64,000 nt of DNA from Nitrosomonas sp. (GTDB taxonomy: Bacteria > Pseudomonadota > Gammaproteobacteria > Burkholderiales > Nitrosomonadaceae): assembly GCA_016721865.1 (NCBI GenBank), contig JADKHF010000011.1, positions 41,014 through 105,013 of the forward strand, read 5' to 3'. This document shows positions 9,535 to 20,106 of the stretch, piece after piece (positions within the stretch are counted from its first letter, which is position 1; each line of letters opens with the position of its first letter). Both the position numbers and the translations under genes were made by a program. The notes under the pieces were generated by a model. The model was given only the letters and a program-made list of their open reading frames with translations, was not told the origin of the DNA and searched no databases.

Positions 9535-9867
9535 TTAATCGATTGCAGCAGCGATGATCTGTAATGCCTGATCAGGCATCGACTTTGAGTCATCAACAAG
9601 CCACGCCTTTCTGTATAAAGGATGTTCTGGATGCACAAGCTTGCCCATAAAGTCCAGCAGAAACGCACTTACTATCCGTTGTGCTGGTTGGCTAATGTCA
9701 CCAAAGCTATTTGCTCCATGAATCACCATCTGCTGCAGAAACAGGATGGCCTCGTCTTTCGCGTGATAATCATCTCTCGTCATTACTCCAGGCGTATTCA
9801 GCCAAGGGTTTGCTTTGAGAAATTCAAAGATCAATTCTGCAGCATATTCCGAGTCGACGGTTTTCAT
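9535..9867 (-). CDS. Small conserved-looking hypothetical protein (110 aa)
   Basis: I do not recognise the family. The protein is soluble, mostly helical in composition (SEYAAELIFEFLKANPWL, KDEAILFLQQMVIHGANSFG, PAQRIVSAFLLDFMGKL), with no signal peptide, no cysteine pairs and no membrane segment. It converges on the VIT-family gene, with only 19 bases between the two stops. Upstream, 44 bases away, is a 140-base repeat element. Normal codon composition and a clean frame argue that it is real; no function is proposed. Confidence 0.55.
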   Translation of the reverse strand: MKTVDSEYAAELIFEFLKANPWLNTPGVMTRDDYHAKDEAILFLQQMVIHGANSFGDISQPAQRIVSAFLLDFMGKLVHPEHPLYRKAWLVDDSKSMPDQALQIIAAAID

Positions 9868-9910
9868 AATTGAGCGGGAAATTATTCGCCAAGCATTTCT
9901 GATTCTTTAG

Positions 9911-10050
9911 CAGGCCAATAAAGAACGTTTTCGAAGGCAGCCGATACAAGGCAATGACAGGCGAAAAAACGCAGTTTATGTATGATATATGAGAATGTTA
10001 GCCTGTTTTTAACACCGCAACGGCAACGCAGATAGTTTTTCAACGGCATG
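9911..10050. repeat. 140-base dispersed inverted-repeat element, copy 1 (diverged)
   Basis: This segment aligns end to end with 22083-22223: both share AACGTTTTCGA, CAAGGCA, CAGTTTATG, AGCCTGTTTTTAACACCG and CGGCAACGCAGATAGTTTTT in the same order. In this copy the right terminal repeat GTTTTTCAACGGC is intact and the left one is degenerate (CAGGCCAATAAAGAAC). It has no coding capacity and looks like a miniature inverted-repeat transposable element (MITE). Confidence 0.8.
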
Positions 10051-10182
10051 TTAAGATTTTCACGTGTTCCATATTCGCTTTACTCTAAGTTTATTGCATT
10101 AATATAGATGCTTATAAAAATCACCTCAATCAGCAGCACTACACAAACTGGAGATTCAGCCCACTGCATCCTGTTTCGCTCA

Positions 10183-11653
10183 GAGGCTGTGAAAAAATCG
10201 ATTTTTGCGAGGGGTAGCATTCTGGCGAAGACGGCATTGAGCCGACACGATTTTCCATGGCATACATCAGATTGACACCCTGTCTTTCAAAAGCGCGTCA
10301 AGCCAGCCGCTTTCCCCCTGATTCTGCGATCATTCTGCTCCTTTGCCCGCCAGCCACTAACGAAATGGACTGTGTTGGGTGCCAAATCCGAGCAATTCGG
10401 GCGCTAAGGCAAAGGTTCGCATCAAGTTGTGTGTGCGCTAGCGCATGCGAGTAACAATACGCCCCGCACCTTGGTTCTGCCACGTACTCTCAGCCGGGTT
10501 AGTCGCGTTCCCCTGGCTAGTGCATTGACACATTCGGCGGTTGCGGCTCGCTCCTTGTATACTTTCCTGGCTTCGTCTGTTCCCATGCGCTGTTTTTGCT
10601 GTAGCGTTCATTAACTTGATCGATCATTGGCACCAGTTGCCCCATGTCACTACCTGCCGTGCTCACCTCGACTCCCACGATGATTTGAGTTTCGGTATCG
10701 GTGGCATATTGCGCGTTGTAAGCTGGGCGAAACCCGCCATCACCCATCTTCATGACCGTGGCCTCGGCATCGGTGGTCGATGCCCGCGCGTCTTCCGTTT
10801 TCTTGCCTTGCTTTTCCTTGAGCTTTTCCATTCCGGCAAGCGCTGCAGCGCTTGTTCGATCCGTTCTTGTCGCTCTCGTTGAGCACGCTCCCGAGCTGCT
10901 TGTTGCCGACGCGTCATGACTCCAGGATCGTCTTCAACTTGCCGCTTTAAGGTCTCTATCTGCGTGCGCGCTTCTTCCAGGCAGCGCTCCAGCGTCCCCC
11001 GGCGCCGGAATGATGATGCTCCCGCACTCGCCCTTACCCGCATGCCATCCTGTGCTATTCCGCTTGAGCTCGACCGCTTTCACCGCCAACAAGGCCGCCA
11101 CACTGTCTGTAAGTAAGCCATCAAACTCCGCTTCATGCTCCCCCGAAAATCCGACAGTGTGTGATGGTTGACCTGTACTCCTCCGCAAATCCACCGATAG
11201 GCATCATGCGCCTCGGTTAGCCTCGCAATCGTCCGTGCGCTGCCTACTCCCTCAACAGTGGCATACAACCACAACGAAAACAAAATTTCCGGTGCAATCG
11301 GTGTTCTGCCGCTGCCACCTTCCACTGCCTTGATTCCAGCATAGATTCCGCTCAAGTCAGCCTGCTCTACATACGCCCATACGATCCTGGCCCGATGATC
11401 TTCCGGTAACAACGATTCCAGATCGCTCGGTCGTAATTCCACTTGCGACCGATTCGGCATCAGTACCCGCGCTACGACCGCAACCAAGGGTTTAGCCAAG
11501 GGCCTGGGATTAATGATCATGTTGAGTCTTCAGGAAATAAATCAGGGATTGATGACGTTGTCATGGCAGGTACAAATTAAATGGCTCGTTTCCGTTATTT
11601 TACCTGCTACTGGTCAGTTGAAGCCAGTGCACAAATGGTTTTTTCACAGCCTC
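10183..11653 (-). mobile_element. IS1182-like insertion sequence, decayed
   Basis: Terminal inverted repeats GAGGCTGTGAAAAAA (10183-10197) and its exact complement (11639-11653) bound a 1471-base element; TCA on both sides may be a short target duplication. The transposase runs on the minus strand from 11520. Its N-terminal part (SDLESLLPEDHRARIVWAYV, PEILFSLWLYATVEGVGSARTIARL) is IS1182/DUF772-like. The frame then breaks at about 11110, 11050, 10810 and 10620, with pieces ERCLEEARTQIETLKRQ and GFRPAYNAQYATDTETQIIVG in other frames. With at least four frameshifts the element cannot make its own transposase. Confidence 0.82.
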
Positions 11654-12146
11654 TCAGACTATTCACACCCAGGGCATTTTTAGTGCATTTAACTTATTAA
11701 AATGCCTATGGACTGTTTCGAGGTTGATACTTTCTGGGGGTGAATTTAAGTACTAAATCAGGATTAATGAACTAGATAAACAGGATTGATTGACTATAGT
11801 ACCAAATTAATCTAAGGAATAGCATGAGGCCACTCAAGTTGGTGCGTTTAAGGAATAACTAGTTGAAATCAGCTGATTCTCATCAGCTATACAACCTGAG
11901 TAAAAACAGTAAAGGGGGAAGCACGGGAAAATCCGCTGAAATTTCATTGTAAGGCGCGACTTAACGTCTTCAACCCTACTCAGGAAGTATCTAACTGAAA
12001 ATAGCACTTATTTATATAATTTAATGACATTTAACCCATTATTAATTGCCATTGCTGTGATTCCATTATTTTGATAGGTGGTCTGGACAGATCTTTATCA
12101 TCAGATTACACCGCTTTCTTCAACCCTGTCATACACCATAAATATC
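11654..12146. other. Intergenic region
   Basis: Nothing coding is supported between the IS1182-like element and the diguanylate cyclase gene. The sequence is AT-rich; it must hold the promoter of the cyclase gene, but I see no convincing -35/-10 pair. Confidence 0.4.
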
Positions 12147-14306
12147 ATGCCTCAGAGCACTACCGAGAACGATAAGAAATCAGAAGAAAATACCAAGTCT
12201 CCAAACAAGCAAGTGGATGAAATGTTGCGTTTTCACAGCAATATCCTGCAAAGTCTGGCAGAAGGCATTTATTTGATCCGCGCCAGCGACGGAGTAATTG
12301 TTTTCACCAACCCACAGTTTGATCGCATGTTTGGTTATGAATCAGGAGGACTTCTCGGTAAGCATGTGAGCATAGTCAATGCCCACGGTGAAAAAGATCC
12401 AAAAGAGGTAGCTGCTACAATAATGACCGAACTTGCGCGAACAGGTATATGGAGCGGTGAGGTACAAAATATCAGGAAGGACGGAATCTTTTTCTGGTGC
12501 CGTGCCAGTGTTTCAACATTTGACCATCCCCAATTCGGAAAGATTTGGGTATCATTACATGAAGATGTCACAGAACACAAGCACATGGAAGATTCCTTGC
12601 GAAAGAGCGAGAGTCTTTTCCGAAACTATTTTGAATTGGGTCAGGTGGGCATGGCTATCACCTCTCCTGAACAGGAATGGCTGAATGTAAACCAGCATCT
12701 GTGCGAAATGCTTGGGTACACGAAAGAAGAATTGACCAAAATGACCTGGGTAGAGCTGACCCATCCAGACGACCTTGAACCGGACTTGGTGCAGTTCAGG
12801 AGGTTGTTGTGCGGGGAAATCGAAAAGTACTCGCTGGACAAGAAATTTATCCATAAAAACGGGAATATCATCTATACACATCTGACCGTGGCTTGTCAAC
12901 GCAAGCCCGACAAATCCATCGAATACGTCATCGCATCGGTTGCAGATATAACCGAGCGCAAACATGCTGAAAATGAACTGCGGGAAAAGGAAGAACGTCT
13001 GACGCTGGCAACGCTTCAGAATGGCGTAGGTATCTGGGATTGGAACCTGATAACCCAGGAGATGATATGGGACGACTCGATGTACTCGCTCTATCAGATC
13101 CGCCGCGAAGACTTCATCGGCACCGAAGAGGCATGGCGGACCGCCTTGCACCCGGATGACCTCGAACGTGGAGACAAGGAAGTCTATGATGCACTTTCGG
13201 GCAAGAAACCTTTCAACACGGAGTTCCGTGTAGTCTGGCCAAACAGCGAGGTTCGCCACATCAAGGCCGTGGCGAAGGTATTCCGAGATGAACAAGGAAC
13301 TCCATTGCGGATGCTCGGCATCAATATGGACATCACCGAATTAAGGCAAGCAACGAATGCACTCCAGGAAAGCGAATTCCGCTGGAAATTCGCCCTCGAA
13401 GGCGCCGGTGCCGGTGTCTTGGATTGGAGTTTGTTAAACAGTACCGTATTCTTTTCCAAACGCTGGAAGGAAATGCTTGGTTTTTCTGAAAATGAAATTG
13501 GCAACGGCCTGGAGGAATGGACAAAACGCATTCATCCCGGCGACAAAGCGGAATCACTCACCACGATGCAAGCGTATCTCGACGGCAAGACACCGGATTA
13601 CGCCAGCGAACACCGTGTCCGGTGCAAGGATGGCAGCTACAAGTGGATACTCGCCCGGGGCATGGTGGTAAGTCGCAGAGAGGATGGCAAACCCTCGCGC
13701 ATGATCGGTACGCATACGGACATTACCGAGCGCAAGGAGGCCGAGGAGCAAATTCGCAATATGGCTTTTTATGACCCCTTGACGCAACTCCCGAATCGCC
13801 GCCTGCTGAATGACCGGCTGGAGCAAACCATAGCTGCCAGCAAACGCAGTGGCAGTTATGGTGCAATGATTTTCCTCGACCTGGATAACTTCAAATCACT
13901 CAATGACACGCACGGGCATGATGCTGGTGATTCTTTGCTGCTGAAAGCAGCACTGCGCATTATCGGTTGTGTACGTGAGGTGGATACCGTCGGGCGTTTC
14001 GGCGGCGATGAGTTTATGGTGGTGCTCAATGAACTGGATACGGACAAGGCCAAATCGGCCACGCAAGCCGCCATCGTCGCCGAGAAAATCCGCACTGCTT
14101 TATCCGAGCCTTACCTGATTAAAATTCAGCAAGAAGGCAAAGCAGAAACCATCATCGAGCAACATTGCACATCGAGCATCGGCGTAGTACTGTTCATCAG
14201 TCACGAAACCAGCACGGAAGATATTATAAAAGGAGCGGATCTGGCTATGTATCAGGCCAAAGAGGCAGGCGGTAATTCGATCCGGTTTTATGATTCCAAG
14301 GATTAA
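12147..14306 (+). CDS. Multi-PAS diguanylate cyclase (GGDEF)
   Basis: From ATG 12147 (a GTG at 12078 in the same frame is less likely) the protein has four PAS/PAC units, each closed by a DITE(R/L) or DVTEH linker: residues about 30-150, 150-280, 280-400 and 405-530. A complete GGDEF domain follows (about 540-715) with DPLTQLPNRRLL, DLDNFKSLNDTHGHDAGD and the intact RFGGDEF signature, ending in ADLAMYQAKEAGGNSIRFY. No EAL domain and no membrane helix are present. It should synthesise cyclic di-GMP in response to a small ligand or redox signal bound by the PAS units. It stands alone and has no lesion over 2.2 kb, in contrast to many neighbours. Confidence 0.9.
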   Translation: MPQSTTENDKKSEENTKSPNKQVDEMLRFHSNILQSLAEGIYLIRASDGVIVFTNPQFDRMFGYESGGLLGKHVSIVNAHGEKDPKEVAATIMTELARTGIWSGEVQNIRKDGIFFWCRASVSTFDHPQFGKIWVSLHEDVTEHKHMEDSLRKSESLFRNYFELGQVGMAITSPEQEWLNVNQHLCEMLGYTKEELTKMTWVELTHPDDLEPDLVQFRRLLCGEIEKYSLDKKFIHKNGNIIYTHLTVACQRKPDKSIEYVIASVADITERKHAENELREKEERLTLATLQNGVGIWDWNLITQEMIWDDSMYSLYQIRREDFIGTEEAWRTALHPDDLERGDKEVYDALSGKKPFNTEFRVVWPNSEVRHIKAVAKVFRDEQGTPLRMLGINMDITELRQATNALQESEFRWKFALEGAGAGVLDWSLLNSTVFFSKRWKEMLGFSENEIGNGLEEWTKRIHPGDKAESLTTMQAYLDGKTPDYASEHRVRCKDGSYKWILARGMVVSRREDGKPSRMIGTHTDITERKEAEEQIRNMAFYDPLTQLPNRRLLNDRLEQTIAASKRSGSYGAMIFLDLDNFKSLNDTHGHDAGDSLLLKAALRIIGCVREVDTVGRFGGDEFMVVLNELDTDKAKSATQAAIVAEKIRTALSEPYLIKIQQEGKAETIIEQHCTSSIGVVLFISHETSTEDIIKGADLAMYQAKEAGGNSIRFYDSKD

Positions 14307-14332
14307 GTAGAGCTTACTCAGAAATTCAGCGA

Positions 14333-15020
14333 TCAGATATGCGCTGCCAAGTAAAAATTCCGGTTTGAAAAGAATTGACAGGCACACGCAAACGGAATTT
14401 CACTGGGCGTGCTCTTTTTTGCCGCCGAAGATGCCATTCTGGCAGCAAGATTCTTCAGGCAAATAAAAGCCCACACCAAGATGAGCAGATTCATAACCAG
14501 GAAGATACTATTAATCCATGCGACAGATGTATCACTGCGTTTGGCTCGAATATTGTTGAGCCGGTAACCAAACTTTCCTTCAATCGGAATGCGCTCACGA
14601 TATTCCCGTCGACGTTGTGTTTTCAGACGCATCAATTCATCTTTATTTTCAGGTGTAATCTTTGGCGATCGTCCCAGTGGTTTGCCTGAGAAGCGGATAT
14701 GCTTGCATTCCAGATAGCTGCGATTATCACGTGAACCATATAGCGTGTCAGCAATGACGACTTCGGGATAATAGCCGTAACGCTTTTTGTAGGCCTCAAC
14801 TTGCGCTTCAGGATCATGGCCTTCATGCTGTGCATCCCAGTGCAGCTTGTCGACATGCGCCAACCCTTTGCCAATCAGACTCACGCTTATTTTGGCGCCA
14901 AATTCCATTGCAGGAACTGCAATTGCTGTATTGGATGGTCGTCTCAGCTTGATCAGGCTGAGATAGACTTTCCTGGCAATCTCGCGATAAGTGCGTGGCT
15001 TTTTTTCAATCCTGCGGCAC
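14333..15020 (-). mobile_element. IS5-family transposase remnant
   Basis: The minus-strand frame reads KKPRTYREIARKVYLSLIKLRRPS, then jumps straight to MEFGAKISVSLIGKGLAHVDKL and continues with YKKRYGYYPEVVIADTLYGSRDNR, RFSGKPLGR and ERIPIEGKFGYRLNNIRAK, a DDE transposase of the IS5 (DDE_Tnp_1_2) type. The segment normally found between these two parts is missing, so there is an internal deletion, and the N-terminal end is lost where it meets the yciA gene at about 15005. Its 3' end lies 27 bases from the diguanylate cyclase stop. It is not functional. Confidence 0.75.
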
Positions 15021-15428
15021 CACTTTAGGCCGCCGGTTGTTATCAATGGCAACATAAGTCAGTACAGCCTCGGTCACTTTAATGCAGATCTCCTCACCGC
15101 CTTCCCGCACGCCACGCTGGGCGTATACTGATACATCGACGGTAATCGAAGTACGCCCCACCTTGATGATGTCCGCATAGAGACTGACGATATCGCCGAC
15201 AAACACGGGTTGTTTGAATACAAATGAATTGACGGCCACCGTTGCGACCCGTCCGCGCGCACGCCGGATAGCCGGTATGCTCCCCGCCATATCCACTTGC
15301 GACATGATCCAGCCGCCGAAAATATCACCGGCATAGTTGGTATCTGATGGCATCGGCACCACGCGCAATATGGGCTGCCCTTCCGGCAAGGAAACATGAA
15401 GTGCTTGATCATTCGGTATGTTATGCAT
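15006..15428 (-). CDS. yciA: Acyl-CoA thioesterase, YciA type
   Basis: The 140-residue hotdog-fold protein has RVVPMPSDTNYAGDIFGGWIMSQVDMAG, the YciA signature with the catalytic aspartate, then VAVNSFVFKQPVFVGDIVSLYADI. It hydrolyses acyl-CoA esters in the cytoplasm. The start at 15428 (MHNIPNDQ) fits the family length; an upstream ATG at 15482 in the same frame has no better ribosome-binding site. The C-terminus (NRRPKVVPQD) abuts an IS5 remnant, so the natural 3' end may have been altered by that insertion. Confidence 0.85.
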   Translation of the reverse strand: MHNIPNDQALHVSLPEGQPILRVVPMPSDTNYAGDIFGGWIMSQVDMAGSIPAIRRARGRVATVAVNSFVFKQPVFVGDIVSLYADIIKVGRTSITVDVSVYAQRGVREGGEEICIKVTEAVLTYVAIDNNRRPKVVPQD

Positions 15429-15599
15429 TGGCGGTTTTAGCTCATGAATAGGGATACCGCAAGAATACAATAATCCTCTCATCTAAGGTCAGTTTCTGTT
15501 TCTCCAGACCTCGCATTGAGCACGGTAGTAGGTTCATTCGCTTTTCGGCGAGAAACACGGGAGAATGGGGCCATAAAATACTCTAATCAGATCAGGCTT

Positions 15600-16439
15600 A
15601 TGGAATCCCTATTTGAAACTGCTGCGCGCTGCCTGACCGCCTGTGAAATCGAAAAAAAACTGCGTTTGGCCGAGCAAACGGCGCAGGCATGGCGTGACGG
15701 CTTATTGTCTTTAGACTGCAAAGATGGACCTGAGCCGATTGGCGAGCCTGGACATCCGGACAGACCTGTTCTGGTAGCACCTGACAAGGTACCCAAACGC
15801 GGCCTGGGTACCAAAGAGGGTCTTTCCGCCCTGGTCCATGCAATGGCGCATATCGAATTCAACGCCGTTAATCTTGCCTGGGACGCCGTATATCGTTTCC
15901 GTGATCTACCTGAACAGTTCTACAGCGATTGGATAAAAGTGGCGGAAGAGGAAGCTTATCATTTTCGATTGTTGCGCACGCGCTTGAACGAGCTGGGCAC
16001 TGACTATGGAGAATTTACGGCACATAATGGTTTGTGGGATATGGCTAAGCGCACGGCATTTGATCCGATGGTGCGCATGGCGCTGGTGCCACGTGTGCTG
16101 GAAGCCAGGGGATTGGATGTGACACCCGGAATTATCAAACGATTGCGTCAGGTCGGTGATGAGAAAACGGTCGCAGTGTTAGAGATCATTTTGCATGATG
16201 AAGTCGAGCATGTGGCAATCGGATCGCGCTGGTTTAAATATTTCTGTCAGCAACGCGGATTGGACTCGGAGCAGACTTTTCGAGAGTTGATCAGCCAATA
16301 CTTTACACGACAGATGTCCGGTCCATTTGACTATGAAGCAAGACAAAAAGCTGGTTTTACGATAACCGAACTAAAAGCGCTTGAATGCATGGAAATCACC
16401 GTAGGACATTCCGGAAAAACTTCATCGAATCGCTCCTAG
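15600..16439 (+). CDS. DUF455 ferritin-like protein
   Basis: The 279-residue protein (start ATG 15600, MESLFETAARCLTACEIEKKL) belongs to the DUF455 family. It shows paired diiron-type ligands in helices: AHIEFNAVNLAWDA, EEEAYHFRLL and HDEVEHVAIGSRWFKY, that is E..H / ExxYH / ExxH. These proteins have a ferritin-like four-helix fold related to MiaE; their substrate is not known to me. An upstream in-frame TTG (15516) would add 28 residues not typical of the family. The gene diverges from yciA and converges on metW. Confidence 0.82.
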   Translation: MESLFETAARCLTACEIEKKLRLAEQTAQAWRDGLLSLDCKDGPEPIGEPGHPDRPVLVAPDKVPKRGLGTKEGLSALVHAMAHIEFNAVNLAWDAVYRFRDLPEQFYSDWIKVAEEEAYHFRLLRTRLNELGTDYGEFTAHNGLWDMAKRTAFDPMVRMALVPRVLEARGLDVTPGIIKRLRQVGDEKTVAVLEIILHDEVEHVAIGSRWFKYFCQQRGLDSEQTFRELISQYFTRQMSGPFDYEARQKAGFTITELKALECMEITVGHSGKTSSNRS

Positions 16440-16475
16440 ACACCTGCTTCTCTAATGAAAATTGTCGGGAACCGA

Positions 16476-17090
16476 TCATTCCCGCCGCTCAAACCGGTAA
16501 AACGCCAGCATTCCCATCAGATTCGGCAGAAAACTAACCGGATGATCGCCGACCATCACCCTGCGCTCGAGAATACGCGCGTCACATTGCTGGCATAGCG
16601 CTTCAAAATCTCCCAACGTGCATAAATGAATATTGGGCGTGTCATACCACTGATAAGGCAGTGTTTTTGACACAGGCATATGCCCGGAAATAACCTGCAT
16701 GCGGTTTTTCCAGTAGCCGAAATTGGGAAATGAGACGATACCTTCCTTACCCACCCGCAGCATTTCCTGAATGATACCTTCAATGTAACGCATAGCCTGC
16801 AAAGTTTAGGACAGAATGACATAATCGAACGAGCCCGATTCAAAGCTGGACAACCCTGCTTCCAGATCATTCTGGATTACATTAATGCCATTACGAAAGC
16901 AATTGAGCAGATTGTCGTCGTCGATTTCCACGCCATAACCAAAAACATTGCGCGTGTCGCCCAAATAGCGCAGCAATGAACCGTCGCCGCAGCCTAAGTC
17001 CAGAATCTTCGCACCGGGTTTAATCCATTCAGCAATGGCGGCAAAATCCGGGCGTAATGCAATAGTAGATGGTGCTGTTGTATCAGTCAT
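16476..17090 (-). pseudogene. metW: MetW methionine-biosynthesis methyltransferase-like protein, internal stop
   Basis: The frame from 17090 encodes the SAM-binding core GAKILDLGCGDGSLLRYL, typical MetW, and runs in one frame to RYIEGIIQEMLRVGKEGIVSFPNF and SFLPNLMGMLAFYRFERRE. An in-frame TAA at 16806-16808 interrupts it between VILS and TLQAM; the family has Q here, so a single C-to-T change (CAA to TAA) explains it. Length otherwise matches the family (about 205 residues). MetW works with MetX, whose gene lies 22 bases upstream and is also broken. The product would be truncated at residue 94. Confidence 0.85.
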
Positions 17091-17112
17091 GGTTGATTTA
17101 TAGCTCTTTTAC

Positions 17113-18238
17113 TCAGGTAGAAACATTGTCCATATACGCGCGCACCAGTTGATGATAATACTGCGTTTCCATCAGAAACGAGTCGTGGCCGTGGCTGGAG
17201 GTGATTTCTGCATAGCTCACGTTAATCTTGTTATCCAGTAGCGCTTTGACAATCTCGCGGGAACGTTCCGGCGAGAAACGCCAATCGGATGTAAACGATA
17301 AAATCAGGTAATCCGCCTTGGCAACGCGGAAAGCCGCGCTCAAATCGCCACCGTAAGTATTGGCCGGATCGAAATAATCCAGTGCTTTGGTCATCAGCAG
17401 ATAGCTATTGGCATCGAACAAATCCGCAAACTTGTCGCCTTGATAGCGCAGATAGGATTCGATTTCAAACTCGACATCAAAACCGAAAGAAAGTTCGCCA
17501 TTACGCAAACTGCGGCCAAATTTCGCCGCCATCGAATCGTCAGACAGATAGGTGATATGTCCCAGCATACGAGCTAATCTTAGACCGCGCCTCGGCAACG
17601 TGTCGTAAGCGTAGTAATTCCCGCCGTAAAATTCCTGGTCGGTCATGATCGCCTGGCGGGCCACATCGTTAAACGCGATATTTTGTGCAGTCAATTTGGC
17701 CGCCGCGGCAATCACCAGCGCATGGCGCACTTTTTCCGGATAATCCAGCGTCCACTGGATTGCCTGCATCCCGCCCAGACTGCCGCCGACTACTGCGGCG
17801 AACTGTTCAATCCCCAGATGCCTGGCCAGTTGCACGAGTTTCCACCCAGTCTTCCACGGTAACAATCGGAAAGCTCGCGCCATAGTGTTTTCCGGTTTTC
17901 GTATCAATACTGGCAGGACCGGTAGAACCGTGACAACCGCCCAGATTGTTCACACCGATCACAAAGAAACGATTGGTATCAATCGGCTTGCCCGGACCCA
18001 CCATATTATCCCACCAGCCGTAGCTTTTCTCTTTATCCGCATACACACCGGCCACGTGGTGATTGCCTGAAAGCGCATGACAAATTAATACCGCGTTTGA
18101 TCGTGCTGCATTCAGTTGCCCGTAGGTTTCATACACCAGATGATAGCTGTCCAGCATCAACCCGCTTTTCAATTGCAACGGCTTGTCAATGGTTACATAT
18201 TGCGGTGTCACAACACCAACTGATTTTGAATCTTGCAT
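17113..18238 (-). pseudogene. metX: Homoserine O-acetyl/succinyltransferase, frameshifted
   Basis: The protein begins MQDSKSVGVVTPQYVTIDKPL and runs through ALSGNHHVAG and GGCHGSTGPASID up to VEDWVET near 17840. It then continues in another frame with VQLARHLGIEQFAAVVGGSLGGMQAIQW (nucleophile serine in GGSLGGMQ) to the C-terminal ITSSHGHDSFL with the catalytic histidine. Removing one A from GAAACTC (or adding two bases) at about 17836-17842 restores a 374-residue MetX of normal length. The enzyme acylates homoserine in methionine synthesis. With metW also broken, this route is probably lost, unless the sequence is wrong. Confidence 0.87.
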
Positions 18239-18318
18239 TTATATAAGGAAAATCCTGAAGAAACGACTAAATATCCTGTTACCAATTATATCGTCAAAGA
18301 AACTGGCATACACTAAGG

Positions 18319-18381
18319 AAAACTCTGATCAACCCATCGGCTAATTCACCATGATCGCAATCAGCTCTTTCAGAGTTTTTC
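18319..18381 (-). terminator. Possible hairpin downstream of ptsI
   Basis: GAAAACTCTGA and TCAGAGTTTTTC form an 11-base stem around a long loop (about 40 bases), between the ptsI stop and the metX start. The loop is long and no clean U-tract follows on the minus strand, so its use as a terminator is doubtful. Confidence 0.35.
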
Positions 18382-18433
18382 TAATCATTCAACTTAGCCA
18401 GTAATGCAGCCATCTTTTCCGGCTGATCCGTTT

Positions 18434-20106
18434 TCATAATCTTTGTGTCAGCGGAATAATATCAGGCAAATGGCTTTTTAATATCTGGTTTTTCACTGTC
18501 AGTAATTGCGCCGGGTACATGGAGAATTGCTGCAGCCCGAAACCCAGCAGCAGCCGGGTAAACTGCTTATCACCCGCCATTTCACCACAAATCGACACAG
18601 GTACCTTGGCATGATTGGCGCTCTGAATAATATGCGACACCAGCCACAGTATGGCTGGATGGAATGGATCATAAAGATGCGCCACCGTATCATCAATCCG
18701 GTCAACGGCCAGGGTATATTGAATCAAGTCATTAGTACCGATGGACAAAAAATCCAGTTTTCGCATAAAGAGATTCAGACTCAACGCAGCCGCTGGAATC
18801 TCAATCATCCCGCCCACTTTAATGTGCTCATCAAAATGAATCCTTTCATCGCGCAAGGTCTGTTTCGCGTATTCGATAAGGTGTAACGTTTGTTCAATTT
18901 CCGCCACATGGGATAGCATAGGCACCAGGATACGGACATCACCGTATTTAGAAGCGCGTAAAATAGCGCGTAGCTGCGTATGAAACATTCTCGGCTCCGC
19001 CAGGCTCAACCGGATTGCACGCAGCCCTAAGGCCGGATTAGCCGCAACTTGTACAGCACCTTTAAGACTTTTGTCTGCCCCCAGATCAAATGTACGAATG
19101 GTTACCGGCTGTTTATGCATTTTGACAGCGACCGTACGGTACGCTTCAAATTGCTCATCTTCGTCCGGCAAGTCATCGCGATTAAGAAACAAAAATTCAC
19201 TGCGGAACAAACCAATGCCTGTGGCACCACTGGTTTTGACTTGCTCAATATCTTCCGGCAGTTCGATATTGGCGTATAAATCGATCGGTGTACCATCCAG
19301 TGTTACTGCAACAATGCTCCTTATGCGCTGCAGTTTCTTTTTCTCCAGCTCCAACTGGCCTTGCCGCAGGCGGTATTCATCCAGAACATACTTATCCGGA
19401 TTGACGATGACAATACCATGCGTGCCGTCCACAATCAGACGATCATTTTCCAAAATTAACCGATGCGCCTGATGCAACGCCACGATGGAAGGGATATTGA
19501 GACTGCGCGCAACAATTGCAGTATGCGAGGTCTGACTGCCTAAATCGGTTAGGAAAGCGGTAAATTGATGCTGTTTGTATTGCATGACATCGGCAGGACT
19601 CAGATCATGCGCAACCAGAATACTGTCGCCGGCAAGTCTTGATGCTACCGGCAAATAACCGGGATGTCCTAACATCGCTTTGAGCACACGCTCAACCACT
19701 TGCACCACATCGGCTTTGCGTTCGCGCAAATAAGCATCCTCGATTTCCTCAAACTGCGCCAGTAGTACCTGCATCTGCTGAGTCAGTGCCCATTCCGCAT
19801 TGCACTGAGTCTGAGAAATCATGCCACGCGCCGCATCTGAAAGCATCGGGTCGTCCAGGATCATCAGATGCAGGTCCAGGAATGCACTAAATTCCGCCTG
19901 TGCATGGCCATCGGCCACGGATTTTGCAGCGTCTCAAATTCTTCACGAACGACAGCAAAGGCACTATCCAGACGCGCAATCTCTTTGTCTATCTGATTTT
20001 TCGGAATCAGATAATGCATCACCTCTAAAGCAGCCGGTGCGGCCAAATGCGCATGACCTATGGCGATGCCTTCAGATACCCCAATACCCTGCAGGATAAA
20101 GCTCAT
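18434..20106 (-). pseudogene. ptsI: PTS enzyme I (phosphoenolpyruvate-protein phosphotransferase), frameshifted
   Basis: The N-terminus MSFILQGIGVSEGIAIGHAHL is typical of EI. At about 19925 the frame breaks: CTGCAAAATCC should read CTGCAAAAATCC, and adding one A gives LQKSVADGHAQAEFSAFLDLHLMILDDP, which continues to the stop. Further motifs are GSQTSHTAIVARSLNIPSI (phospho-histidine), GIGLFRSEFLFL, RTFDLGADK, GGMIEIPAAA and SIGTNDLIQYTLAVDR. Restored length is about 556 residues. EI passes phosphate from PEP to HPr. It overlaps ptsH by four bases. The product would stop about 65-80 residues in, so the phosphorelay should be dead. Confidence 0.87.

Noticed and set aside
12555..13295. 246-codon open frame on the minus strand inside the PAS diguanylate cyclase gene
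   Set aside because: It lies wholly antisense to clear PAS domains, has no family resemblance and no ribosome-binding site.
18381..18437. 18-codon minus-strand frame MKTDQPEKMAALLAKLND overlapping the ptsI stop
   Set aside because: Too short, no ribosome-binding site, and no known leader-peptide pattern.
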